64,000 nt of DNA from Agriterribacter humi. GTDB lineage: Bacteria > Bacteroidota > Bacteroidia > Chitinophagales > Chitinophagaceae. The stretch is from assembly GCF_009192765.1 (NCBI RefSeq), contig NZ_VOHQ01000001.1, forward strand, positions 248,001 through 312,000. Reading direction: 5' to 3'. Both the position numbers and the translations under genes were made by a program. Under the pieces are notes generated by a model that was not told where the DNA came from, did no database searches, and was given only the letters and a program-made list of their open reading frames with translations. Of the stretch, positions 40,899-48,844 are shown piece after piece. Every line of letters begins with the position of its first letter. Positions within the stretch are counted from its first letter, which is position 1.

Positions 40899-41780
40899 TT
40901 ACTCTATGGTATAGTAATACACTTCCGGGTATATTCCCTCGCTGATCGTATAGTAACCGTTTCCATCCGTTGCAAAGTCAATCGCCTCACCCTGTTGTTC
41001 TACTTTGTAAGGCATTTCGCGGGGTGGGGTCATCAATAGCTGCCACAAAGGTTCTTTGTCTCTGCGCTTCCAGTAATACACTTTAAGGTAACTCTTTACA
41101 AGCACCCGGCTTCCATCTTTGGAAATATTTCCGCCGGATATCCATTTACCATTGTTGCCGCCTTCAAAAAATAAAGTGCATCTTTTGGTAAGCATTGCGG
41201 TATCATTTCGTTTGAACAGTAACGGTGCGGTATACACGCTTACCGAATCTTCCCGTTTTGAAATGATGTAGAACAATTTCTCTAACGGGTCAACCATCAG
41301 GGTTTCTGCATCGCGTGCGCCATCGGGGTATTTCAGATATAGCGGATCAGCATTTTCGTGCCCGGTAAACAGTTTTGCGGAGGACTTAAGTTTGGGTTCT
41401 TTTATCCTGTAAACAGTGATGTATTTTCTTTTAGCGTTGTTGTCACCGATATCTCCGATATAAACATAACGCTTGCCTCTGGGACCTGTACTCACCGCTA
41501 TATCTTCACAATCCGTTACACCATTCTTTGTAAGCGGGCCGGCTTTGAACGTGTAAATAGCTTTTAATGTTCCATCCGTTCCAATTAAAAAAAATCTGCT
41601 GGTATCTCCGCTGTCGTTGTGAATATAAAGCAATCCTTTATTGACGGATGAAGCGGCAAGACCGGATGTTTCGTTATTGGTATCAGCATTCAGTCTCCCC
41701 TTTATTGTTACAGGAATGCTATCCTGCGCAGGAGCAGATAATGAAAAAGTGATGCCGGTTAAAAGCAGATATATATTCAT
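40899..41780 (-). CDS. Uncharacterised secreted protein, probably beta-propeller
   Basis: The 293-residue protein has a cleavable signal (ITFSLSAPAQ). The rest is built of repeated beta-rich blocks ending in Tyr/Ile and Asp-Gly turns: GLLYIHNDSGDTSRFFLIG, VYIGDIGDNNAKRKYITVYRI and FATDGNGYYTISEGI. GDIGDN and the HNDSGD block recall the family of secreted proteins annotated as NHL- or esterase-like in Bacteroidota and Planctomycetota. No catalytic motif is visible. It stands alone; the gaps on both sides (about 200-230 bases) hold nothing recognisable. Confidence 0.6.
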   Translation of the reverse strand: MNIYLLLTGITFSLSAPAQDSIPVTIKGRLNADTNNETSGLAASSVNKGLLYIHNDSGDTSRFFLIGTDGTLKAIYTFKAGPLTKNGVTDCEDIAVSTGPRGKRYVYIGDIGDNNAKRKYITVYRIKEPKLKSSAKLFTGHENADPLYLKYPDGARDAETLMVDPLEKLFYIISKREDSVSVYTAPLLFKRNDTAMLTKRCTLFFEGGNNGKWISGGNISKDGSRVLVKSYLKVYYWKRRDKEPLWQLLMTPPREMPYKVEQQGEAIDFATDGNGYYTISEGIYPEVYYYTIE

Positions 41781-42013
41781 AATTGACTTATCTTAAATGT
41801 AGCGTATGAAAATAAATATAGCAAAAAGCCGGGAATAAAACTTGGGAGCATTTCAAATCGTCGCATTGCTTTGCTTCTGTGAGTAAACAATAGGCGGGCC
41901 CTTAAGCACTTTGAGAGATTCCTCCTGCATGCCAATGACAAGCGGTAGTGAGTGGTTGGGCTGTAGTACAAAAGCCGAACTACATTCTACAATTTGTCAT
42001 TATGAGTTGAAAT

Positions 42014-42901
42014 TTACTCTGCCTTTTTCTTCACTGCCTTTCTGAAAATCTTTTTTCCCAATTCGACAATCAGGAAAACAATAAAACCGATTGCCAGGCC
42101 TACTATAAATTCACGCACAAAAGCCGGAAGTATGGGAAACAGGTGGTGGAAAAAATCAATGTTGTGTACAAAAATGCCCCCCGAAACCAGGATCAGCGCC
42201 ACGGTGCCGATGAAGCCCATGCTTTTGATAATTTTAGGAAGCGCTGCCACCAGTATTTTTCCGATCTTATCGGAAAAGCTATTGTCTTTTTTATTGAATG
42301 CGATAAGTTTATACCCAAACTCGTCCATTCGCACAATCAGGGCAACTATTCCGTACACGCCAACTGTGGCAAGAATAGCGATAAATGAAACCACCATAAC
42401 CTGGGAGGCAAGTGGTGTACCCACTACAGTGCCCAATGCGATGATAACAATTTCCACTGAGAGGATGAAATCCGTAAAAACTGCAGATTTCACTTTTTCT
42501 TTTTCTATCAATAGAATTTGTTCTTTCGTGAGACCTTCTGCCAGTGCAACCACCTTAGCATGCTTGTGCGGGACAATGTATTCGTAGATTTTTTCCGCAC
42601 CTTCATAAGCGAGATACAATCCTCCAAGCACCAGGATAACGGTAACGGCCGCAGGAAGAAAAGCGCTGAGCAGAAAAGCGAAAGGCAGGATAATGAGTTT
42701 ATTTAAAAATGATCCTTTGGTAATGGCCCATAAAACGGGGATCTCCCGATCCGAAACAAAACCTGATGCCTTTTCAGCATTCACGGCCAAATCATCACCC
42801 AGAATTCCGGCGGTTTTTTTAGCAGCCACTTTACTCATCACAGCCACATCATCCATGAGCGCGGCGATATCATCGAGCAATGCAAATATCCCTGATGCCA
42901 T
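42014..42901 (-). CDS. DUF808 (YedI-type) inner-membrane protein
   Basis: The 295-residue protein matches the DUF808/YedI family: MASGIFALLDDIAALMDDVA at the very start, AAKKTAGILGDDLAVNAEKA, a Gly-rich membrane part with LGGLYLAYEGAEKI, and a long hydrophobic C-terminal half (FIGTVALILVSGGIFVHNI). Seven or more membrane helices are visible. The E. coli homologue is an inner-membrane protein of unknown function. The gene is isolated, with a gap of 233 bases behind it that holds no recognisable gene. Confidence 0.88.
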   Translation of the reverse strand: MASGIFALLDDIAALMDDVAVMSKVAAKKTAGILGDDLAVNAEKASGFVSDREIPVLWAITKGSFLNKLIILPFAFLLSAFLPAAVTVILVLGGLYLAYEGAEKIYEYIVPHKHAKVVALAEGLTKEQILLIEKEKVKSAVFTDFILSVEIVIIALGTVVGTPLASQVMVVSFIAILATVGVYGIVALIVRMDEFGYKLIAFNKKDNSFSDKIGKILVAALPKIIKSMGFIGTVALILVSGGIFVHNIDFFHHLFPILPAFVREFIVGLAIGFIVFLIVELGKKIFRKAVKKKAE

Positions 42902-42983
42902 TCGTATTACTTCAATTTTGTTGACAATAAGAATTGGTGAAGATACTGTGCTCCTGCGATCGCCTATGCATTACCGCGGAAAA

Positions 42984-43742
42984 TTATTTTTCTCCGGCAT
43001 ACCAGTCTTTCAACCGCACATCTATTGAAGAGTTACCCTTATTCACCAGCATTTTAAATTTTTCTGTATCGCTAAAGCCACCCTGTCCGCGGTAGTGAAA
43101 AGAATAGACAATTTTTGGCTTAAAATCAAGTACCGCGCTGGCGGACTGTTCTTCCGTCATCGTGTAAGGTGTGTTCATACAAATAAACGCTACATCAATA
43201 TTTTTCAAACTACGCATTTCAGGTATATCTTCCGTATCGCCTGAAATATACAATTTCTTATCCCCCAAAGTGAGTACATAACCATTGCCACGGCCTTTGG
43301 TATGCCGTGAAGTGGAATCATCCGGAAGATTGTACATTGGAATGGCGCGTATTGAAATGCCGGATTGTTCGGTTGTACTGCCATTGTTGAGAATGACCGT
43401 TTTTTCTTTCCATTCACCCGGTAATTTATCAGCTACAGCCTGAGGCACTAGGAGGATTGCGCTTTTCAGATCCAATGCCTCCAGGGTCTTTATATCCATA
43501 TGGTCGCCATGAATATCTGTGATCAAAACCAGATCAGGCTTCTTTAATGTCTTATATGCGCCGGCGCCGTTATAAGGGTCAATGTAAATGGACTTACCCT
43601 TCCATTCCAGCACCAAAGCTGCATGGAATACAGGCTGAACAATAATATTTCCCTGTGATGTAACGATAGTGTCTGGCGTTGTTAACTGTGCGTTTGCGTG
43701 GTTTATGGCAAATGCAAATAAAAAGACAATGATTGTTTTCAT
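42984..43742 (-). CDS. Secreted metallo-beta-lactamase-fold hydrolase
   Basis: The 252-residue protein has a signal peptide ending NHANAQ. The MBL core includes VLEWKGKSIYIDPYNGAGA, a metal motif LITDIHGDHMD (Asp76, His78, Asp80, His81), PMYNLPDDSTSRHTKGRGNGYVL, and a histidine in YSFHYRGQGG. The usual HxHxDH is DxHxDH here; the same change is seen in UlaG-like proteins of this phylum, so activity may be retained. Start 43742 is preferred since it gives the signal peptide directly after a purine-rich stretch; an earlier ATG at 43841 would add a charged leader. A repeat-like palindrome lies in the leader. Confidence 0.82.
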   Translation of the reverse strand: MKTIIVFLFAFAINHANAQLTTPDTIVTSQGNIIVQPVFHAALVLEWKGKSIYIDPYNGAGAYKTLKKPDLVLITDIHGDHMDIKTLEALDLKSAILLVPQAVADKLPGEWKEKTVILNNGSTTEQSGISIRAIPMYNLPDDSTSRHTKGRGNGYVLTLGDKKLYISGDTEDIPEMRSLKNIDVAFICMNTPYTMTEEQSASAVLDFKPKIVYSFHYRGQGGFSDTEKFKMLVNKGNSSIDVRLKDWYAGEK

Positions 43743-44065
43743 CTGTTTATTTTTAAATTTTTTAATGGTCAGATGCCCGCCTGACCGGACGGGCAGGGAA
43801 TTCGCCAAAATAATCATTTTTTTGCGGCTCATTTCATACATCAGTTTTTAGGATAGTTATAGCGGCATTAAGGTAATGATTCTTTTGCAGACCTAAGTTG
43901 AGATGATGGGGTGCGGGGACGCCGGTTACATTATGGCATTTCCGGGCAATGTCTCCTCATTGCGGGGAAGAAGAGATTTAAAAGCAGCATAACAAAATTG
44001 TTTCCTATTTTTATAGCTGTCGAAAAAGATAATAAAAAGCAAAACTTTTTAAATAAACAAGCACA
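43743..44065. other. Divergent intergenic region with a small palindrome
   Basis: This 323-base gap separates the divergent MBL and oxidoreductase genes. TGCCCG (43774-43779) and CGGGCA (43790-43795) flank TGACCGG, a form resembling repeated GC-rich palindromes in Bacteroidota intergenic DNA. No full TAnnTTTG promoter was located, and no small ORF has coding character. Confidence 0.5.
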
Positions 44066-45406
44066 ATGAAAAGAAGAAATTTTATAAAAACTACGGCTGC
44101 AGGAACGCTGGCTTTCATGCTTCCATTTCCGTCATCAGCATTTGCCCCCGGCAAAAAGCTACGAGTTGCACAAGTTGGACTGGGTTCTATGGGGTTAAAT
44201 GATTTGAAAGACATTGCATCTCATCCATCGGTAGAAATTGTGGCATTATGCGATGTTGATGCAAGCAAGCTCAATGCAGTAAAAGCCAACTATGTCAATG
44301 CTAAAACTTTTGCCGATTACAGAGAAATGTTCAAAAGTATAGGCGATGAGATAGACGCTGTAGTGGTTTCAACTCCCGACCATGCACACGCGCCGGTTGC
44401 TTTGAAGGCTATGGAAATGAATAAAAACGTGTATTGCCAAAAACCCCTTACGCATTATATTTCTGAGTCAAGAAAAATGGACGCATTGGCGGCCCAGAAA
44501 AAACTGGTAACGCAAATGGGTATCCAGGTGCATTCCTTCTACGATTACAAACTGGCTACTATTTTAATTCAGAAAGGCATTATCGGTAAAGTAAAAAAAG
44601 TAATTGCCTGGTCGCCCAAAGTGTGGGGATATGACGGTCCCGAGCCAGAAGGAAGTGACCCTGTACCGGAAGGATTGAATTGGAACCTGTGGCTGGGCAC
44701 GGGTAAAGAAAGGCCATATAAAGAAGGGTTCTACCACCCCCTCAACTGGAGAAAATGCATTGATTACGGTTGCGGTACTTTAGGCGATATGGGTGTTCAT
44801 ATTTTTGACACGCCATATAACGCTTTAAAACTGAGCGTTCCATTAACTGTTAAAAACTCCTGCAGACCACCTAATGCATTTGGGCACCCCGAAAAAAATC
44901 ATGTAACCTATGTGTTCCCTCAAACATCCTATACGGCTAAAACGCTTGAGTGGGTTTGGTTTGATGGAAAAGGTGCACCCGAACTTGAAAAAGACCTGAT
45001 GTTGCCTGATGGACAAAAACTACCCGATCAGGGTGCTATGTTTATTGGTGAAAATGGACAACGCCTGTTGTTGCCTCATTTTATGGAACTGCCCAGGTTA
45101 ATTATTAACGATAAGTATGAAGCCATTGATATAAAAAAATACGATCCAAAAGGCAAAGCCGGAAAACCCGTTACCAGCTACGATATTGAAGGCGAAAAGC
45201 ATTATCATGAATTTGTGGATGCCTGCCTGGGAAAAACTGAATGCAGTGCGCCGTTTTCTTATGCAGCAAAATTAACGGAAGTGATTTTGTTGGGCGTAGT
45301 AGCCGCCAGGTTCCCCGGTCAAACCCTTAACTGGGACGGGAAAAATGCGCGCTTTAAAGAAGAAGAAGCGAATAAATTTTTAAGCGGTGAGTACAGGGAT
45401 TTCTAA
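44066..45406 (+). CDS. Tat-exported Gfo/Idh/MocA-family oxidoreductase
   Basis: The 446-residue protein starts with a Tat signal (KRRNFIKTTAAG, then a hydrophobic stretch to FAPG). The Rossmann half (VAQVGLGSMGLNDL, ALCDVDASK, VVVSTPDHAHAPVAL) is followed by QKPLTHYISESRKM, the family Lys-Pro motif with the catalytic Lys. The C-terminal half holds WNLWLGTG, GTLGDMGVHIFDTPYNAL and FENGQRLLLP-like strands. Secreted members of this type occur in Bacteroidota with other sugar-active proteins and are assumed to modify sugars with tightly bound NAD(P). The gene is monocistronic; a terminator shared with the tmRNA follows. Confidence 0.9.
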   Translation: MKRRNFIKTTAAGTLAFMLPFPSSAFAPGKKLRVAQVGLGSMGLNDLKDIASHPSVEIVALCDVDASKLNAVKANYVNAKTFADYREMFKSIGDEIDAVVVSTPDHAHAPVALKAMEMNKNVYCQKPLTHYISESRKMDALAAQKKLVTQMGIQVHSFYDYKLATILIQKGIIGKVKKVIAWSPKVWGYDGPEPEGSDPVPEGLNWNLWLGTGKERPYKEGFYHPLNWRKCIDYGCGTLGDMGVHIFDTPYNALKLSVPLTVKNSCRPPNAFGHPEKNHVTYVFPQTSYTAKTLEWVWFDGKGAPELEKDLMLPDGQKLPDQGAMFIGENGQRLLLPHFMELPRLIINDKYEAIDIKKYDPKGKAGKPVTSYDIEGEKHYHEFVDACLGKTECSAPFSYAAKLTEVILLGVVAARFPGQTLNWDGKNARFKEEEANKFLSGEYRDF

Positions 45407-45487
45407 ACCCGTAGTTCTAAGGAACATGATCGCATCACGCCGGATGCTTTCATCATAAGCCTTCATAAAAGCAAGTACCTTAAAAGC

Positions 45488-45521
45488 AAAAAGCCAGAAA
45501 ATGCAATATTTCTGGCTTTTT
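45488..45521. terminator. Bidirectional terminator for tmRNA and the Gfo/Idh/MocA gene
   Basis: AAAGCCAGAAA / TTTCTGGCTTT forms a near-perfect 11-bp stem around a small loop, with A and T runs on either side. On the minus strand it lies 16 bases past the tmRNA 3' end. Confidence 0.85.
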
Positions 45522-45536
45522 ATTACTTTATTTACG

Positions 45537-45906
45537 TGGAGCTGCAGGGAGTCGAACCCTGGTCCAAACAAATCCGCCATACGCTTTCTACATGCTTATC
45601 TGATGATTAATTGTCGGAGATAAACCGGACATCAACAAACCAATCTATCCCTTAGCTGGATGGTCTTGAGTTATGATCACAGCCTTTCATAACAGCAACC
45701 CGTTTTGTTTTTATGTCGGCGGCGGGGATTGGTAACAGGTAAACCTTCCCGGCGGCCCTAATGACTATCTAATCACTGATTAGGCAGCCATGGCATACTG
45801 AGTATTGCCATTTGAATTGTTGAATATTCAGATTAAGGTGCTAATTATCCAACGCACCGCATGCTTACACGTACAAAGAACTTTGCTGTCAAAACCGGTC
45901 AGCCCC
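45537..45906 (-). ncRNA. ssrA: Transfer-messenger RNA (tmRNA)
   Basis: On the minus strand the 5' end GGGGCTG (45900-45906) pairs with CAGCTCC near the 3' end (45538-45544), closing the acceptor stem. The 3' region reads GGACCAGGGTTCGACTCCC, a tRNA-like T arm, preceded by the pseudoknot region. The tag reading frame ends at 45780-45782 with codons giving NGNTQYAMAA and a TAA stop, so stalled proteins would be tagged with a YAMAA end for degradation. CCA is not encoded and must be added. The exact resume codon is uncertain; the visible frame can be followed upstream to Ser and Asn. Length 370 nucleotides. Confidence 0.93.
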
Positions 45907-45911
45907 GGATA

Positions 45912-45950
45912 TACAATGTGAAAATATGAAAATGAGACAATTTGAAAATG
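45912..45950 (-). repeat. 8-base periodic TTTTCAnA block upstream of tmRNA
   Basis: Read on the minus strand: TTTTCAAA, TTGTCTCA, TTTTCATA, TTTTCACA in succession, directly before the tmRNA 5' end. The motif and period resemble the block at 6844-6867. Confidence 0.5.
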
Positions 45951-45981
45951 AATGCAACATAATCTCTTCACAAAGCAACTG

Positions 45982-45989
45982 CAAATATA
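45982..45989 (-). promoter_or_regulatory. Possible -7 element of the tmRNA promoter (TATATTTG)
   Basis: The minus strand reads TATATTTG, a full match to TAnnTTTG, about 75 bases before the mature tmRNA 5' end. Since tmRNA 5' ends are cut by RNase P, a leader of this length is acceptable. No TTTG is found at the expected -33 distance, so the call is weak. Confidence 0.35.
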
Positions 45990-46048
45990 CAAAAATAAAC
46001 CGGTAAGCGGCTGCGCTAAATGCCAAAGCAATTCAAAGGCTCCTGCTA

Positions 46049-46099
46049 AACCTGTTAGGATTGCCAGGCAGCATAACAACGCCGCAGTCCTGACAGGTT
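46049..46099. repeat. Imperfect inverted repeat (AACCTGTTAGGA / TCCTGACAGGTT)
   Basis: The arms (46049-46060 and 46088-46099) pair over 12 bases with one G-T pair and a 27-base loop. It lies in the gap between the end of rseP and the tmRNA gene. Short CCTGACAGG-type palindromes recur in Bacteroidota intergenic DNA. Confidence 0.5.
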
Positions 46100-46112
46100 G
46101 CCCATTTCCACA

Positions 46113-47492
46113 TTACTTCCCTCTCCCCCATCCAAACCAATCGTTGCCATTGGCATAAATAAGCAATCCAAATAATATTACCATACCTGCAATTTGCGCA
46201 TATTCCAGGAATTTATCGCTCGGTTTGCGCCCCGATATCATTTCATACAGGGTAAACATTACATGTCCGCCATCCAATGCCGGTATGGGTAATAAATTCA
46301 TAAAGGCAAGTACTATGGAAAAAAATGCAGTAATTCTCCAGAAGGTCTCCCAGTCCCACCCACTATCCGGGAATATGGATCCCATCGCTTTAAAACCACC
46401 CACTCCTTTGTAGGCGCCTGTTTCGGGGGATAGTATCTTTTTAAACTGGTCTATATAAAATTGCAACTGTTCGCCCGCCATTTTTACGCCGGCAGGAAAT
46501 GCTTCCAATGCAGTGTACCTGGTTACATGCAATTTCAATACGCCCATGCTGTCTAAATCCGAAATAGCACTTATGGGATAAAAACCAATAGTGCCATCTT
46601 TGGTAACGGCTGTAGGTAACGATAAAGTATCTTTTCCTCTTAACACATTTACCTGAACCGTTTGTTCCTTGCTGTTTTCCAGGATATTTTTGAGTTCATC
46701 AAAAAATACAGCGGAAGCCGAGTTTACCGCTATTATCTGATCCCCGCTTTTTAAACCCGCTTTATAGGCGTTGCTTGAATCAGATACCTCATCCACTACC
46801 ACCGGTATGCGCGGTTCCAGCAAAGGCATACGACTTCTTTTCTTCTCTACTAATTTGCCTATAAGATCAACAGGAAGGTTAACCGTTTCCAGCTTACCAT
46901 CTCTTTCTATACTTACATTATTTCCCAGGATCAATTTTTTTACGATATCGGTATAGTCTTCTACAGGCTGGTCGTTTACCGCTAATATTTTATCGCCATT
47001 CTTAAATCCTAAGTCAAACATTAAACTGTCTCTGAATGCCAGTCCGTATTTCATAGAACTTACCGGCACTTTCCTTTCTCCCCATACCAGTAATATCATG
47101 CTATATATAAAAAATGCAAGGAGGATATTCATGGTAACGCCGGCAACCATAATAATTAAGCGCTGCCAGGCTGGTTTGCTTCTGAACTCCCATGGCTCAG
47201 CAGGCTTTTTCATCTGCTCTTTGTCCATGCTTTCATCAATCATGCCTGCTATCTTTACATATCCCCCCAATGGCAGCCAGCCAACGCCATACTCCGTTTC
47301 GCCAATTTTCTTTTTAAATAATGAAAACCAGGGATCAAAAAATAAATAGAATTTTTCCACCCGGCATTTAAACCATTTGGCGGTAAGGTAATGCCCTAGC
47401 TCATGTATCACAACCAAAATGGAGAGCGACAGAATTAATTGCCCTGCCTGTAAACCCACTGATGCCCAGTTTATCGCTAATAATGTTATCAT
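46113..47492 (-). CDS. rseP: Site-2 protease RseP (RIP metalloprotease)
   Basis: The 459-residue protein is a zinc site-2 protease of the inner membrane. The catalytic motif VIHELGHYLTAKWF (His30, Glu31, His34) is in the first helix, and the second metal ligand motif NLLPIPALDGGHV in a C-terminal helix. Two PDZ-like domains lie between (FKNGDKILAVNDQP about residues 170-185, and LKSGDQIIAVNSASA about 255-270). RseP cuts anti-sigma factors and remnant signal peptides within the membrane. In Bacteroidota, as here, it lies beside dxr, a widely conserved gene neighbourhood. Four transmembrane helices are visible. No partner regulator is adjacent. Confidence 0.93.
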   Translation of the reverse strand: MITLLAINWASVGLQAGQLILSLSILVVIHELGHYLTAKWFKCRVEKFYLFFDPWFSLFKKKIGETEYGVGWLPLGGYVKIAGMIDESMDKEQMKKPAEPWEFRSKPAWQRLIIMVAGVTMNILLAFFIYSMILLVWGERKVPVSSMKYGLAFRDSLMFDLGFKNGDKILAVNDQPVEDYTDIVKKLILGNNVSIERDGKLETVNLPVDLIGKLVEKKRSRMPLLEPRIPVVVDEVSDSSNAYKAGLKSGDQIIAVNSASAVFFDELKNILENSKEQTVQVNVLRGKDTLSLPTAVTKDGTIGFYPISAISDLDSMGVLKLHVTRYTALEAFPAGVKMAGEQLQFYIDQFKKILSPETGAYKGVGGFKAMGSIFPDSGWDWETFWRITAFFSIVLAFMNLLPIPALDGGHVMFTLYEMISGRKPSDKFLEYAQIAGMVILFGLLIYANGNDWFGWGRGK

Positions 47493-47581
47493 TAAGTGTA
47501 TTGACTTTTTTTATTGGTGAAAGTTGAAACGATAATAATGAAACTTCTCTTTTTCATTTTCCGCTTTCAGGATTATGATTG

Positions 47582-48736
47582 TTATATATGGATTAAAGAA
47601 GCGGCAAAATTACGGGCCTCCGCATCGCTCTCAAAATATTCTTCCAAAGAAGGTTTTTCTATGTAAGGTATCTTTTCCATGGCTCTTTCCACCATTTCCA
47701 TCATATCTAAAAAACCTATCCTGTTGCGCAGGAAGCCATATACCGCAATTTCGTTTGCGGCATTGAGTACGCAGGGCATATTGCCACCTTTATGTAATGC
47801 CTCTCCGGCAAGCGCCAGGTTACGAAAAGTTTTAATATCGGGCTGCTCAAAATGCAGCGAAGATGATCTTGAAAAATCATAACGGGGAAAGGCATTGGGT
47901 ATGCGCACGGGAAAGGCAAGCGCATATTGTATGGGCAGTTTCATATCGGGTAAACCCATTTGGGCTTTAATGCTGCCATCTTCAAACTGCACCATGGAAT
48001 GGATGATGCTTTGCGGATGCACAATTACCTGTATTTGCTCCGGGTGCAGGTTAAACAACCACCGCGCCTCAATCATTTCAAGCCCCTTATTCATTAATGT
48101 AGCAGAATCTACCGAAATTTTAGCACCCATATTCCAGTTGGGATGCTGCAAGGCATGTTCCTTTTTTACATTCACCAAAAAGTTGGGTTTTTTACCCAAA
48201 AAAGGACCGCCGGATGCTGTTAGCACTACTTTTTCTATTTTATTCCTTGTTTCTCCTATCAGGCATTGAAAAATAGCGGAATGCTCAGAATCAACCGGTA
48301 TTACAGGCACCCTTTTTTCTACCGCTCGCTGCATTACAATATCGCCGGCTACTACCAGCGTTTCTTTGTTGGCCAATGCAATGGCTTTACCCGATTCAAT
48401 CGCTTTTAAGGTAGATTTCAGTCCTGCAAATCCAACAATAGCGGCCACCATCATATCATAGGTATCAAAAACGGCTACTTCTTCCAATGCATTTTCTCCG
48501 GCAAAAACTTTTACATCGGTGGATGCCAAAGCTTCCTTTACTGCTGCATATTTGCTTTCGTTTACGATTACAACCGCATTGGGATTAAATTTTTTTGCCT
48601 GTTGCACCAGCAACTTATCATTGGAGTGGGCGGTTAAAATTTCCACCTCAAATTTATCCGGATTAGAAGCAATTACGTCCAGGGCCTGTGTGCCTATGGA
48701 ACCTGTGGAACCAAATATAGCTATTCGTTTTTTCAT
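47582..48736 (-). CDS. dxr: 1-Deoxy-D-xylulose 5-phosphate reductoisomerase
   Basis: The 384-residue enzyme has the NADPH-binding start RIAIFGSTGSIGTQALDVI and ALANKETLVVAGD. The metal and substrate motifs are VDSEHSAIFQCL, LTASGGPF, MNKGLEMIEARWLF and HPQSIIHSMVQFEDGS, all intact and in standard order. It catalyses the first committed step of the MEP pathway for isoprenoids, converting DXP to MEP in the cytoplasm. It is upstream of rseP with 89 bases between them, on the same strand, as in many bacteria. Length and motif spacing are normal. Confidence 0.96.
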   Translation of the reverse strand: MKKRIAIFGSTGSIGTQALDVIASNPDKFEVEILTAHSNDKLLVQQAKKFNPNAVVIVNESKYAAVKEALASTDVKVFAGENALEEVAVFDTYDMMVAAIVGFAGLKSTLKAIESGKAIALANKETLVVAGDIVMQRAVEKRVPVIPVDSEHSAIFQCLIGETRNKIEKVVLTASGGPFLGKKPNFLVNVKKEHALQHPNWNMGAKISVDSATLMNKGLEMIEARWLFNLHPEQIQVIVHPQSIIHSMVQFEDGSIKAQMGLPDMKLPIQYALAFPVRIPNAFPRYDFSRSSSLHFEQPDIKTFRNLALAGEALHKGGNMPCVLNAANEIAVYGFLRNRIGFLDMMEMVERAMEKIPYIEKPSLEEYFESDAEARNFAASLIHI

Positions 48737-48844
48737 TCAATTGTGTTGCGAACAAATACAGTTCAGGTATTCAAGATACGGCATGTAAAAGCATTGGTGA
48801 AAATTATCTGATCATTATTTCAAATAATACATAGGCGGTTTGGG

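Noticed and set aside
41777-41971. 64-codon minus-strand ORF upstream of the secreted propeller-like gene
   Set aside because: No recognisable motif, odd composition and start inside a non-coding gap; not supported.
45537-45620. tRNA gene on the minus strand (GGTTCGACTCCC T arm)
   Set aside because: The T arm and acceptor belong to the tmRNA; its 5' partner is at 45900-45906 and a tag reading frame lies between.
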